NCBI RefSeq assembly: GCF_013368755.1
Contig: NC_049565.1
Coordinates: 1,674,001-1,738,000, forward strand
Direction of reading: 5' to 3'
Source: Talaromyces rugulosus
Lineage: Eukaryota; Ascomycota; Eurotiomycetes; Eurotiales; Trichocomaceae
Length of the DNA stretch: 64,000 bases
Shown piece after piece: positions 23,278 to 33,499 of the stretch. Numbering within the stretch: position 1 is the first letter of the stretch; each line of letters begins with the position of its first letter. The notes beneath the pieces were generated by a model that was not told the origin of the DNA, ran no database searches, and was given only the letters and a program-made list of their open reading frames with translations. The position numbers and the translations under genes were made by a program.

Positions 23278-24376
23278 ATGAAATCTGCTATTCTTTTGGC
23301 ATATTTTGCCCTCCCCTGGGCCTTTGCCACCCCCCAGCATGCTATCGACTCTCCTCACTGGAAGCCCGCGGGTCCAAATGACTGTAAGTCGTAGTGCGCA
23401 TAATTGCAACGTTGATATATTCTGTTTGCTAAAAAAAAGAAAATTATAGTTCGAGGACCTTGCCCTATGATGAATACCCTCGCAAACCACGGATATCTGC
23501 CTCATGACGGGAAAGGCCTCACCAAAGAGGTCGTAACAAATGCTTTGAAGTCGGGCCTTAACTTCAATACTTCTCTGGGAAACTTGATGTTTGAAATGGC
23601 CATAGTAGTTAATCCGGAGCCCAATGCTACATTTTTCACATTGTCTGTTCTTCCTCTCCCAAACTTTACGGTCAAACTGACTGGATAATAAAGGGATCAA
23701 CTCAACCGCCACAACGTTCTAGAACATGATGCTAGCCTAAGGTGAGCTGCAAGCACTCTTTTATCCTTTCATTACTTAAAAGCAATTGGCTTGAGTTTAT
23801 ACTTCCTCAAATGCTGAAACATTTTTAGTCGCTCTGACGCCTACTTCGGAAACAACCATGTGTTCAACCAGACCATCTTCGATGAATCCCGCGCCTACTG
23901 GACTGCTCCCATTCTAGACGCTAAAATGCTTGCAAATAGCAAAATAGCTCGTCAAGTCAGCTCTAGAGCTTCCAACCCAAACTATACTTTTACAACTAAA
24001 ACAGAGGCTTTCAGTGTGGGAGAGGTTTCTGCTCCCATCATTGTGTTCGGGGACATGGATACTGGGGTTGTCAATCGGTCTTTGGTTGAATACTTTTTTG
24101 GTGAGTGGAAGAGACATAAATTACCTTTTTTTCTCCTTTTCTTTTTTTCTCTTTCTATTTTTTGCATTATAGTCTAATTTATCTTCTGCAGAGAACGAGC
24201 GCCTACCTACCGAATTGGGCTGGACTAAAAAGGCAGATCCCATTAGTCTTGACAAGATCACTCAGATGTCACAGTTAATTACCAACGCAACGAGTCTTTT
24301 AACCGGTTCTGTTGACATCAAGGCGTTGAAAGTTAGAGACCTCCACTCTGGCTTTATTCCACACGGGGAGCACTAG
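23278..24376 (+). CDS. Secreted heme-thiolate peroxygenase/chloroperoxidase (short unspecific peroxygenase type)
   Basis: Five exons: 23278-23383, 23450-23642, 23694-23741, 23829-24100 and 24192-24376, all with GT-AG junctions. Exon 1 encodes a signal peptide (MKSAILLAYFALPWAFATP). Exon 2 gives FRGPCPMMNTLANHGYLPHD, whose PCP cysteine is the heme ligand of the Peroxidase_2 family. Exon 3 gives NRHNVLEHDASLS, matching the EHD motif of the chloroperoxidase-like short group. Later exons carry SDAYFGNNHVFNQTIFDESR and a final segment ending IPHGEH. The enzyme would use H2O2 to oxygenate or halogenate small molecules outside the cell. Length (about 265 residues) suits the short group. No frame damage is seen. 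Confidence 0.88.
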
Positions 24377-25135
24377 GAAACTGAATCAACAAAGTGGAGG
24401 GACTGTCGACATCCTTGATACTCGAAATTGCTTCCCAGCTTTCTGATCCTATCTTGATAAAAGTTATGAAGAGATCAAAACTAAAGAGAGATTGGTACGA
24501 GTTTATCTTTATCTTTATTTTAGATAGGTATTATTATAGGCATTCCAGATGTCGTTCCTTCTCCTAATCTCCTTTTTTTTGCGGAGCTAGACAACGCTCC
24601 AGAGCCATAGATTCATAAACTGTTACTCAACACCATTCTCTTGCTATATCGATTACCTCGGGCATCACCTACCCGCTCCATCACACATGCTTAATAATAA
24701 TGATATCCTTGATCACGCTTAGAACTTAATAGCTATTATTCAGCCTTATAAGAAATCATCCTAGCACCCAAAAAGGCACTTCTTTTGGCCGGATGTCTTG
24801 GAGATCTCACAGCAATCGTAAGCAGGAGTTCGGGGTTCCGCCCTGAACCCCGCGGGGCCGCAGTTCCTAGGGTCCCACCGCGCAGTTGGATGCCCTCGTT
24901 TCCCCCAAATCCGTCGACCATGGACCTTTAAAGCCACCTGTGATTATTAATCGTCTTATGGAGTAAGTTACGGGATGACGAATGCCGAAATTCTATAATC
25001 TATTTAAAGGATGAATGTTATCGAATAATAACTTGACCTACACGACCCAACCATCAGCCTTGCGCCGAACATTTTATTATCAACGATATATTGCATATCT
25101 TCTTTCTAGAAAGACCTACAATACAATACGTAATT
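24377..25135. other. Intergenic with a GC-rich hairpin
   Basis: No gene. Inside an AT-rich stretch a GC-rich patch (about 24770-24910) contains a perfect hairpin: arms CGGGGTTC 24831-24838 and GAACCCCG 24845-24852, 6-base loop. It could be a mobile-element scar; no ends or target duplication were identified. Confidence 0.35.
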
Positions 25136-26059
25136 ATGTCTCCCAAGCAAGGACGCAAGATTGCCCTCGTCGGCGCCAGCGGCAATGTCGGCAGCCAGAC
25201 TCTATCCGCCCTCCTCTCTCAGAATATTCACACCATCACGGTCATCCAGCGCCCCGAGTCCACCGCCGAATTTCCTCCCAAGGTTATACTCAATAAAGGC
25301 CCGCTGGATGACGAAGCCTTCCTTGCGGGAGCTCTCAACGGCCAAGATGTGCTTGTACTCCAACTGCCTCGTCCCGTTACAGATATCCGGCCAGGCCTCA
25401 TCCGGGCCGCAGCGAAAGCCAACGTCAAGTATATTCTTCCCGTGGAGTTTGGAACCGACCCGGAAGCCAAGATCGTCGACGAGTTCGATCACCTGGCGCA
25501 GAAGCGCGAAACGCGGAAGCTGGTCGAGGACCTGGGCACCTCGAGCTGGATCGCTGTCGTGACGAATCCGTGGCTAGATCTTGGGCTTTCCGTAGGCGGC
25601 TGGGGGATCCGGGTTAAAGAGCGCAAGGCCGCACTATTTGAGGGTGGAAATACGAAGGTCAACACCTCGACTCTCAAACGATCTGGCGAGGCGACAGCTG
25701 AGCTACTCAGTCTCCCAGAGACCGAGCTAGTCAAGTTCCGCAATCGCGCTTTCTTTATCTCGTCCTTCTACGTATCGCAGCAGGAGATTTTCGAGAGTGT
25801 CCTACGGGCAACGAAGACTACTGAAAAGGACTGGGACGTCACAACGCCTACCGTCAATGATGTGACTAAAGAGTCCGATGAGGCGCTGAAGGCGGGTAAC
25901 TTTATGAAAAGCTTCCTGGATAAGTACTACATGACACACTTACGGGAGGGATTCGGCGGTGACTATAACGACAAGGTAGACTCGAAGAACTTGCGGCTTC
26001 CGGAAGAGGACTTCGACAAGGTGGTTGCGGAGACTCTAAAGTCTGCTGGACTTGCTTGA
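25136..26059 (+). CDS. NmrA-like / isoflavone-reductase-type NAD(P)-binding protein
   Basis: A single exon from ATG 25136 (MSPKQGRKIALVGASGNVGS), 307 residues. The GASGNVGS loop is the NAD(P)-binding turn of the atypical SDR group that includes NmrA regulators and isoflavone/phenylcoumaran reductases. KYILPVEFGTDPEA follows in the position of the substrate pocket. The upstream in-frame codons (25091-25135) lack a conventional ATG, so 25136 is preferred. The protein is soluble and probably cytosolic. Whether it is an enzyme or a redox-sensing regulator cannot be decided from sequence. Confidence 0.85.
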   Translation: MSPKQGRKIALVGASGNVGSQTLSALLSQNIHTITVIQRPESTAEFPPKVILNKGPLDDEAFLAGALNGQDVLVLQLPRPVTDIRPGLIRAAAKANVKYILPVEFGTDPEAKIVDEFDHLAQKRETRKLVEDLGTSSWIAVVTNPWLDLGLSVGGWGIRVKERKAALFEGGNTKVNTSTLKRSGEATAELLSLPETELVKFRNRAFFISSFYVSQQEIFESVLRATKTTEKDWDVTTPTVNDVTKESDEALKAGNFMKSFLDKYYMTHLREGFGGDYNDKVDSKNLRLPEEDFDKVVAETLKSAGLA

Positions 26060-26729
26060 GTGAAGTCTCCTCGCTTTCTATAATATCTTCCTCATAAATT
26101 TTAAATTTTTAAAATTTATAGTTTAAAAGGAAATTCTAGTTAGAAATAATCAAGTAAATATTTATATAGTATAAGGAGCTTTGCTCTTGGAAGAGTTTTG
26201 CAACTGCGGTCAGATTACAGTCTGCTTACAAGCTTAACACCGTACGACGTTGGCTGCTATGGCCAATAGGGCCACAAGCTTTAAGAATAACATACGGGAA
26301 AGGGTGACCTCTAATCATTATGAATCACAGAATGCTCTTTCTCGGCTTGCTAATAATCTTCAAAATCTTATCTCTGGCCAAATCTCCTTCACCATGCGAA
26401 ACTATGAGGATGTCAATGTTGTTACGGGACTGCTATTTATCATGTACATAAATCTCTTGTGAGCCATGTTATTTGGCAGTTATGCAGTAACTTCCAATCT
26501 ACAGATAGTCAACTGGTGACTTGGCTGTAAGTCGCTTCTTAAAATTAACTGCGCAACTTAACTGCGTAACTGTGGCAATCTCTGTTTGGAATGCTTTCTT
26601 CAAAAATTCTAATTTGAGATCCCGGTGAAAAGGTAACTTTTCATAAGACGAATTCTAGGTTCACACAAGAGGCAACTGTCAACTAACTACCTATGTTTCA
26701 AAAAAATTCAATATATTCGTAGTGTATCG
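26060..26729. other. Intergenic with a perfect AT palindrome after the NmrA-like gene
   Basis: At 26094-26119, two 12-bp arms (ATAAATTTTAAA / TTTAAAATTTAT) separated by TT form a perfect hairpin 35 bp after the stop codon, perhaps part of the 3' end signal. The rest shows no gene. Confidence 0.4.
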
Positions 26730-27488
26730 TTAATGAGTTAAAATACGGCCTAAGAAAGACATGCCAATATATTCTCTCACAAATCGGGGCGGAAGAATAC
26801 GAGACAAGTATTCTGGCCAGTCAGGCATTGGCTTTAAGTATTTTAAAGCTTGTATGTACTCCCGGTGCTCAGGGTACCAGCCGGCATATTCCCAGTCGAT
26901 GATGCCCGTGACCCGGCCTTCATCAACAAGAATATTCCGTGGGGCAAAGTCAGAATGAGTAAAAACAATTTCGTGGTCATCAGTAAGCGCAAATTTGGCA
27001 TAATGCCGTAGTATATCTGGTGCTGCCTTGACAATATCTCCCAGGATAAAATCATTGAACTCTTGCTCAGAGTCAAATGGGCCGCCTTCAATGGATGCGA
27101 TCTGTCCAATTACAGCCTTGCCACGCTCAACGGCTCCGATATAATCACCTTTTAAATTGCGAAGTTGATTGATATAAGAATGAAGCTCGTCGGCAATGGA
27201 AAGCTTTTGTTTAGTGTCTAAAGTGGCCCATGCCTCATCAAACCGCCTACCAGGTACGTAGTCCATCACAATAGCCACGACCTGGCCATCTTTCCAGCGG
27301 ATGCCATGGACTTTGGGCACAGGGATGGTTGTATTTGCTGCAATGAAACGAAGAGTTTGGGCTTCGTGGGAACGGAGGCGGCCTGACTTTATAACGAGGT
27401 TGTTGTCAACGCGGACGACGGTGCGACCGAATAATGAGTGAAGTACTGTTCCATCTTGGGTTGCCTCTTTATTGTTGGATGTACTCAT
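26730..27488 (-). CDS. Aminoglycoside phosphotransferase-like (APH) kinase
   Basis: A single exon of 252 residues (MSTSNNKEATQDGTVLHSLF). The kinase-like fold is recognisable: a nucleotide-side lysine in NLVIKSG, the catalytic loop THSDFAPRNILVDE (H178, D180, N185) and the metal-binding GRVTGIIDWEYAGWYPE (D198). Fungal members of this APH/choline-kinase family act on unknown small molecules and rarely on antibiotics. Length is typical and the motifs are complete, so it is probably active. The neighbouring Hsp20 gene is divergent and shares the upstream region. Confidence 0.88.
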   Translation of the reverse strand: MSTSNNKEATQDGTVLHSLFGRTVVRVDNNLVIKSGRLRSHEAQTLRFIAANTTIPVPKVHGIRWKDGQVVAIVMDYVPGRRFDEAWATLDTKQKLSIADELHSYINQLRNLKGDYIGAVERGKAVIGQIASIEGGPFDSEQEFNDFILGDIVKAAPDILRHYAKFALTDDHEIVFTHSDFAPRNILVDEGRVTGIIDWEYAGWYPEHREYIQALKYLKPMPDWPEYLSRILPPRFVREYIGMSFLGRILTH

Positions 27489-28150
27489 TTTGTAAGATGG
27501 AGGATGGGAGTCTTGCTGATTTGAAGCTGTGCGGGGTGGCTTTCAAAAATGTTGCTGCCTGGTTTGCAAGGCCGCAAACAAGTGGATACCTTGGAGACCA
27601 GCCCCACCTCTGCTACGCCACAGGCCCACATTGACTGTGGCTGGAGCTCGGGGTACGTAATCTCCGTCGTGGCGCTTTGTCGGCTCCGAAATCCACGCTC
27701 GGGGCCGAGGGCGACCGCCACTCTTTCTCTCCCCGTGACTCACCTAGAAAGCTTCACGACACCGAACTGACGCGTCTTCAAGGGCCTAAATGTCTCTTGC
27801 ACAGGCCTGTGTGACAGGGCCTGGCGCTCAATGGTCAGACTGCGCCAGAACCGCCGCGAAGCTTCCAGCGTTGGAGCAATGGTATCTAATCTATCCGCCG
27901 CTTACTAGGCTTCTTTAAGCAATTATCGCCACTATGGTTACTCAAGGCAGACAGCTGCCTAATCTCGGGTTTATCAATCATCAGATCCTCGGAGAAGCAG
28001 AACGAAGTCCGAGTTTGATTTATTTAAAGAGGACTACGTCTCCATCTCTTGGGCTCTGGTTTCGTCATTCTCGCATACACCTGCTATCACCCCCCTAAAC
28101 ACCGAACAATATTTCACTTTACTACAATCCAATACAAGTCTACGTTCAAC
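27489..28150 (+). promoter_or_regulatory. Upstream region of the Hsp20 gene with candidate heat-shock element
   Basis: GAAGCTTC at 27858-27865 matches the GAAnnTTC core of a heat-shock element, with another GAA eight bases before it. AGAAAGCTTC near 27747 and a GAA-rich run near 27995 are weaker. A CCCCT stress-element-like core lies close to 28088, and a TTATTTAAA stretch near 28019-28027 could serve as a TATA box. Motif matching was by eye only. The region also contains the APH promoter on the other strand. Confidence 0.4.
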
Positions 28151-29176
28151 ATGACTATGCCCCCTCAAGCCCCACCATTTCTCGGGATCATGGGCTTCCC
28201 CCCAGGTTTTGAAGAGGGTCCATTTGGTGGCCCAGGAAGACACCATGGCGGGGGTCGAGGTGGACATCCCTGTCGAGGAAGACACCATCCGGGCTTTGGG
28301 CCACGAGACTTTGAAGAACCCCTTTCCCATGGACATGGTCGTGGCGGCATGTTTGGGTCCCGCGGCCATCATCACGGACCCCATGGCCACCACGGCCACC
28401 ATCGTGGCATGCATCGAGGTCGCGGCGGTCGAGGCGGCCGTGGCGGCATGCCAGGATCATTCGATTTCTCCTTTCTCCAAAACTTTGCCGCTGAAATGGA
28501 CCCTGCCAACGCCTGGTTCGGACCTCGAGATGGGAGAGGACGCCATCAGAGTGACAACCCCGTTGACTTTGTGCCCCGCGCCGACGTCTTCAACGCACCC
28601 ACCGAATACGTCGTCCATGTATCTCTTCCCGGTGCAAACAAAGCAGATGTCAGCGTTGACTATGATCCCGAAGAATCTACCCTTCGTCTCTCGGGTGTAA
28701 TCCATCGTCCCGAGTTCACCGAAGAGCTTCACAGGGCCATGGTGATTGAAGAACGACACTACGAAGTTGGAGTTTTTGAGCGCAACATCCCGCTAGGTAC
28801 TCGTGAGGCACCTGCATCTGTCGACAACGAAAATATCTCGGCCAAATTTGTGGATGGGATACTCGTTGTACGCCTGCCAAAGAACCAAAACAACCCCGCC
28901 CAGTTCCACAAGAAGGTTTACATCGAGGGCGACGGTAGTGATAATGTCGAGAAAGAGACAGAACCAGAGACAAGCTATGTGAATGAGAAACATGCTTCAG
29001 TACTGGAAGTCGCGGATGAGACCGATACCATGCACCTCGATACCGACACTGAGCCGGGAGATTTGCTCAAGGAAGTTGAAGAGCATTCCTCATATACTCC
29101 GTCCCATGACTCCGAAGAGGAGGATCTATATGATATCGTCAAGTCAAAGGAGAATATCAAGGTCAATGTTGAATAG
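28151..29176 (+). CDS. Small heat-shock protein (Hsp20/alpha-crystallin) with His/Gly/Arg-rich N-terminal arm
   Basis: ATG is at 28151 (MTMPPQAPPFLGIMGFPPGF), 341 residues; the upstream in-frame codons lack a good start. Residues 25-100 are rich in Gly, His and Arg, with several HGHH and RGG-like steps. The alpha-crystallin domain spans about 140-245: it starts PVDFVPRADVFNAPTEYVVH and ends KFVDGILVVRLPKN. In sHSPs this sandwich binds unfolding proteins and forms oligomers. The C-terminal 90 residues are acidic (EKETEPE, DTEPGDLLKEVEE). At 341 residues it is much longer than a usual sHSP of 150-230, because of the two tails. A heat-shock element upstream fits induction by stress. Confidence 0.92.
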   Translation: MTMPPQAPPFLGIMGFPPGFEEGPFGGPGRHHGGGRGGHPCRGRHHPGFGPRDFEEPLSHGHGRGGMFGSRGHHHGPHGHHGHHRGMHRGRGGRGGRGGMPGSFDFSFLQNFAAEMDPANAWFGPRDGRGRHQSDNPVDFVPRADVFNAPTEYVVHVSLPGANKADVSVDYDPEESTLRLSGVIHRPEFTEELHRAMVIEERHYEVGVFERNIPLGTREAPASVDNENISAKFVDGILVVRLPKNQNNPAQFHKKVYIEGDGSDNVEKETEPETSYVNEKHASVLEVADETDTMHLDTDTEPGDLLKEVEEHSSYTPSHDSEEEDLYDIVKSKENIKVNVE

Positions 29177-29573
29177 ACATGGATGAGAGAGAACAAAGGC
29201 AATTTAGGAGGATTTTTAATAGGGATTGGAGTTTTTTGGACGTTTGGCAATCACGACTTGATAGGGACTATAGTTAAAAATTAGTTAGTAGAGCATGCAA
29301 TACAAGAGGTTGCTACTCAATTCTTTTCCTTCACATAACTGAAATTCGTAGTGAGTAAACAAATTGTTAATCTTCCGAAGTCACGCTGGCCATAGACCTT
29401 ACAAAAGAGGAAATTCGAGGTCGTGAATGGGTTTTCACCCCAATATCATTGATATCTACAACGTAAAGAAAAACACCACTTGAATAATAAGTTTATATTA
29501 GTAACAATATAAGCCTTCCACTTACAACAGTACCCAGGGTAATTCAACAATCCTCTCTATGACATTTAGTTTA
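29177..29573. other. Intergenic between convergent genes
   Basis: This is the 3' flank of the Hsp20 gene and of the SDR gene on the other strand. No coding signal or motif is seen. Confidence 0.4.
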
Positions 29574-30290
29574 CTACTGAGCCGTCCAGCCACCATCGAC
29601 GGCAATTGCCGCTCCAGTCATAAATGACGCATCATCGCTAGCCATAAACAAGACACATTTTGCGATTTCCACCGGTTTACCCATTCGGCCCAGGGGCGTG
29701 CGACTAATCATAGCTTGGTTGAACTCGTCTGGTTGTTTGAGAACCAGGGGCGTTGCTATGATTCCCGGGTGGATCGCGTTGGCTCGAATATTATGAGGAG
29801 CGTAAGTGACGGCAGCATTTCGGGTCAGGTGTGTTACAGCTGCTTTGGCTGCGTGGTATGCTGCACAGCCAGAGACAGCCACCAAGCCCCAGACCGAAGA
29901 GATGTTGACAATAGAGCCGCCTCGTTCTTTCATCAATGGGATTATCGCACGCATACCGAGCATAACACCGTCTAGATCAACCGCCATGGTTCGGCGCCAG
30001 CTGCTCAAGTCGACCTCATCCAGGGGAGCGTAGTCCATGATTCCAGCAGAGTTCACCAAGCAATCAGCACCTTCTTTTGTCGAAAGTTCGGTCACGAGGC
30101 TATTCCAGTCCTCCTCAAGCCGAACATCATGTTTTCGGTAGTGAATATTGGATTCCTCGAATGGCATGGGGCATGAGATGTCCAGGGCTATTACTGTTGC
30201 TCCTTCGGTGGCAAAGCATAGTGATACCTCGCGGCCTATGCCAGACCCTGCGCCTGTTACTACCACTGTCTTTCCATCAAAGCGTGCCAT
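29574..30290 (-). CDS. Classical short-chain dehydrogenase/reductase
   Basis: Start at ATG 30288-30290 (MARFDGKTVVVTGAGSGIGR). An in-frame upstream extension to 30353 exists but would precede the fold by 21 unusual residues. The protein is 238 residues, with the cofactor loop TGAGSGIG (13-20), LVNSAGIMD (79-87), catalytic Ser in VNISSVWG (132) and YHAAK (Tyr145, Lys149). It ends AIAVDGGWTAQ as many fungal SDRs do. All catalytic residues are present. Asp37 after the second strand (ALDIS) suggests NAD(H) rather than NADP(H), by family rule. Substrate is unknown. Confidence 0.9.
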   Translation of the reverse strand: MARFDGKTVVVTGAGSGIGREVSLCFATEGATVIALDISCPMPFEESNIHYRKHDVRLEEDWNSLVTELSTKEGADCLVNSAGIMDYAPLDEVDLSSWRRTMAVDLDGVMLGMRAIIPLMKERGGSIVNISSVWGLVAVSGCAAYHAAKAAVTHLTRNAAVTYAPHNIRANAIHPGIIATPLVLKQPDEFNQAMISRTPLGRMGKPVEIAKCVLFMASDDASFMTGAAIAVDGGWTAQ

Positions 30291-31008
30291 TTTATGTTTT
30301 CGTAGCTCCAAAAATGTTAAATATGAGGTTTCCGATTTGGCCTGAGTGAACATGACTTGTCCCTCAACGTTTTATACCCAATGTTTGACTGTGGAATTGG
30401 GCACCAACTACTACATACTTGCATGTAATAGGTCGTAACAGTACATGTTTACATGCAATACCCCGAAATAATATCCAATAAAAGTATTAACACCTCACTA
30501 TTACGTCCTTAATTTAATATAAACCGATATCTTAATTTAACATGTAGCGTTTGAATGCAACGAGAATAGTGATATGTGCTTAATACACATTTAGTTATCA
30601 TATTGCTACTTTCATTGCTTCGTATGGACAACATTTGGATACTCCCCGCAGGCCCGCAACCCGAGGATACGCCCCGCTATCAGCCCGAACATAGGGTTTT
30701 CGCGGGTATTTCCCTAAACAGACTAGCGTCATTCATCCAATTGCCTACGGTTTATCTCCGTCTTCAAATTTCTAATCAACATGTATTATTTCTTCGTGTA
30801 AAATATTACTTAACCCCCCCCGTACAAGAAGGAGAAATGGCTTTAACGGACGTAAATTACTATCCCCGAATCCAGGCGAACTCTATAAAGCTTGCGATGA
30901 CCCTAGTATCGAATTCTATCTTCCAAGAATATTGAATTTCTTGAACTATCAATTGATAAAATCAAGTTTCTACCTTTCACATCAACGTTTATTCAATTAT
31001 CCACAACA
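30291..31008. other. Divergent promoter region (SDR / aldo-keto reductase)
   Basis: It lies between genes read away from each other, so one region may control both. The longest open frame (30576-30935) begins at GTG, has no family features, and is rejected as a gene. Confidence 0.4.
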
Positions 31009-32398
31009 ATGGCACACGCACCCCCAGCTCCTAAAAGCCTCTTGGGTAGACATCGTCTACTGGCACCCAACGCTTCTGTTCGCATTAGCCCATTGTGCCT
31101 TGGCGGAATGAGTATGTATATCAACCTTTCTATCCGATTTCCCTGAAAAATGAAAGGCTTACAAATGTACTTTGAAGGTCTTGGTGATAGATGGAAAGCG
31201 GGATTGGGAGATTTTAACAAGGAAGGTGCATTTGAGCTCCTCGACGCTTTTTATGACCTGGGCGGCAATTTCATTGACACAGCCAATGCCTACCACGGTG
31301 GCCAGAGTGAAGAATGGATTGGAGAGTGGCTTCAAAAGACAGGACGCAGGGATGAAATGATCATCTCAACCAAGTATACCATGGGTTACAAGCTCGGACA
31401 ACCAGTGCAGCAAAGCAATTTTGGTGGATCTGGTACGAAGAGCATGCATATAGCTATCCAGGACAGTTTGAAGCGACTTCAGACTACCTATGTTGATCTT
31501 GTAAGAAGAAAAGACCCTTTATAATTCGTCATTGGTTCATTACTGACAAAAGTGATACTAGTATTTCGTACATAACTGGGATTATGCCACCAGCATCCCC
31601 GAGTTGATGCAGTCCCTAAACACTCTTGTCCAGCAAGGCAGGGCTCTTTATCTCGGCATCAGTGATACTCCAGCCTGGATTGTTACCAAGGCCAATGCAT
31701 ATGCCCGGCAACATGGCTTACGTCCTTTCTCGGTTTATCAGGGTCGCTTCGGCGCTCATGCACGAGACTTGGAGCGTGAAGTAATCCCCATGTGCCTCGA
31801 TGAAGGCATGGCCATTCATGTTTGGGGTGTTTTGGCTAATGGTATGTAAAATACAGTAATGATCTATGCCCACTATGTTAACGATATTTGCAGGATTTTT
31901 CCAACCACCGGGTTCCACCAAAGAAGATGGACGTAACACTGCTTTCATTAAGAATGGCAGAGAGGCCCAGGTGTCTGAAACCTTGGACCGCGTGGCAAAA
32001 CGCCTTAGAGTTCCTCTTACTTCGGTTGCTCTTGCATATGCATTACACAAGGTAAGTATCCATGTCCTTTATCTAGTGGACGTATACCTAATACTAAAAC
32101 TCTCTCCAAATAGGCCCCCTACATGATCCCAATCGTTGGCGGTCGCAAGGTCACCAATCTCAAGACCAACATTAAAGCGCTCGGTTTGGAGCTTAGTTCG
32201 GAAGATATTGCAGAAATCGAGACTGGCTACGCATTTGACCTGGGATTTCCTCACAACTTCATTAACATGGAAGGCAAACCTCCTACAGGCCCTCAAGATG
32301 CGACTATTCTTAAACAGCTCGGATACTTTGATTACGTTCAACCACCTCATCCTATCAAACCGCACAAAGATCAGTTGGATGCGCAGTGGAAGCCTTGA
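31009..32398 (+). CDS. Aldo-keto reductase, norsolorinic acid reductase / aryl-alcohol dehydrogenase type
   Basis: Exon 1 begins at ATG 31009 (MAHAPPAPKSLLGRHRLLAP) and ends LCLGGM at a GTATGT donor. Further exons lie at about 31179-31500, 31562-31841, 31894-32052 and 32114-32398. Joined, they form a complete TIM-barrel reductase: GNFIDTANAYHGGQSEEWIG (Asp and Tyr of the tetrad), MIISTKYTMGYK (Lys), YFVHNWDYATSIPELM (His), VYQGRFGAHARDLEREV, and IPIVGGRKVTNLKTNIKALG for NADPH binding. It ends KDQLDAQWKP. The members closest in pattern are fungal aryl-alcohol dehydrogenases and the NorB-type reductases of aflatoxin biosynthesis. Substrate here is unknown and no polyketide synthase is in the window. 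Confidence 0.88.
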
Positions 32399-32923
32399 TT
32401 CGCGAAACCTTCATCTACGGAAGTCTGTGGTGAACTCCAGCAAGCGTTTTCCTTTCTAGTTCAATAAATACCAGTTGACTCGTTGTATATCACGGGTAGG
32501 ATAACAAATGATTGTATGCCCATCGCAGCTCTTCCTAGTTGTTCAACTCATGAAACAATTGTTTTTCCACCAGTTAACCATTCTAATTGCATGTGTATAT
32601 TTTCGATCGTGTAGTAGTTAATTACATGTATTCCACTCTAAATCTATTGATGTTCTATTTTTTTGGTGGAAATCTCTAGGTAAATATGCAAATCTTAGAA
32701 TAATTTTATCATCAGACTATGAATAAACTAGAGGTTCTAATTCCATTATAAAGATAGATTTTTGTTGGAGCTGCTGCGATTGACCCACATCATGTGGGCT
32801 GGCCAACCCGAGAGAAGGACGAATTAGCGTCGGTACAAGCCGAGGTTCAACGACTTAAAATTGACATGACTTCACGTTCTTTATTCTTTACCCCATGTAT
32901 GAAACATTGTCCAATAACGAAAA
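32399..32923. other. Intergenic
   Basis: AT-rich, no gene. A short open frame at 32794-33012 overlaps the start of the next gene in another phase. Confidence 0.4.
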
Positions 32924-33499
32924 ATGAAGACATCATCGGCCTTGCTGTTCCTCGCTGGCATTTTTGCCACGCCATCCTACGGAACTACTTGTCCAATTCT
33001 CTCCACGCCTAGCTATGGGGTCAAAGACGCCATTTTCACAGCTTGCTCCAACACGACGATTGAGGCGCCAGCCAGTCTTGTTTACAAAATCCTCACCGAC
33101 TACGACACATACCATGAATGGAATACATTTGTTGTTGATGTCGAACTCCTAACCTCGCCGCCCTACCAGGTGGGCTCCCGCATGCATTTCACCGAGGCCC
33201 AGCTTCTACCCTTGTTCAATACTACGAGCAACGAAATCATAACTTCTTTGGACCCGGAAAATACAACTGCAGTTTGGCGCTTTGACAGCCCAACGCCAGC
33301 GCTGATCCTCGCCGAGCATGTCTCGCAAGTCGTCTCTCTAGGAGACAACCGATCGTGGTACAACAGCTGGGAAACGTATTATAAATCGGCCAGCATTCTG
33401 GTGGAGACGACACTTGGGGAGAAGCTGATTTCTGCTTTTGAAATACAAGGCGAAGATCTGAAGAAACGCGCCGAAAGTCTAGCACAGGATAGCAATTGA
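32924..33499 (+). CDS. Secreted SRPBCC (START/polyketide-cyclase-like) protein
   Basis: A single exon of 191 residues. A clear signal peptide (MKTSSALLFLAGIFATPSYG) precedes TTCPILSTPSYGV. The body follows the SRPBCC pattern: a first strand ending in TTIEAPASLVYKILTDYDTY, then HEWNTFVVDVELL, VGSRMHFTEAQLL, AVWRFDSPTP, and a long C-terminal helix (VETTLGEKLISAFEIQGEDL). SRPBCC proteins have a deep hydrophobic pocket for lipids, polyketides or hormones. Several N-x-S/T sequons (NTT, NRS) fit passage through the secretory route. It lies between the aldo-keto reductase and a UstYa-family gene, all on the same strand. Ligand and role are unknown. Confidence 0.8.
   Translation: MKTSSALLFLAGIFATPSYGTTCPILSTPSYGVKDAIFTACSNTTIEAPASLVYKILTDYDTYHEWNTFVVDVELLTSPPYQVGSRMHFTEAQLLPLFNTTSNEIITSLDPENTTAVWRFDSPTPALILAEHVSQVVSLGDNRSWYNSWETYYKSASILVETTLGEKLISAFEIQGEDLKKRAESLAQDSN

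Noticed and set aside
30576..30935. Plus-strand frame of 119 codons before the aldo-keto reductase
   Set aside because: Starts at GTG, has no domain and lies in a divergent promoter region.
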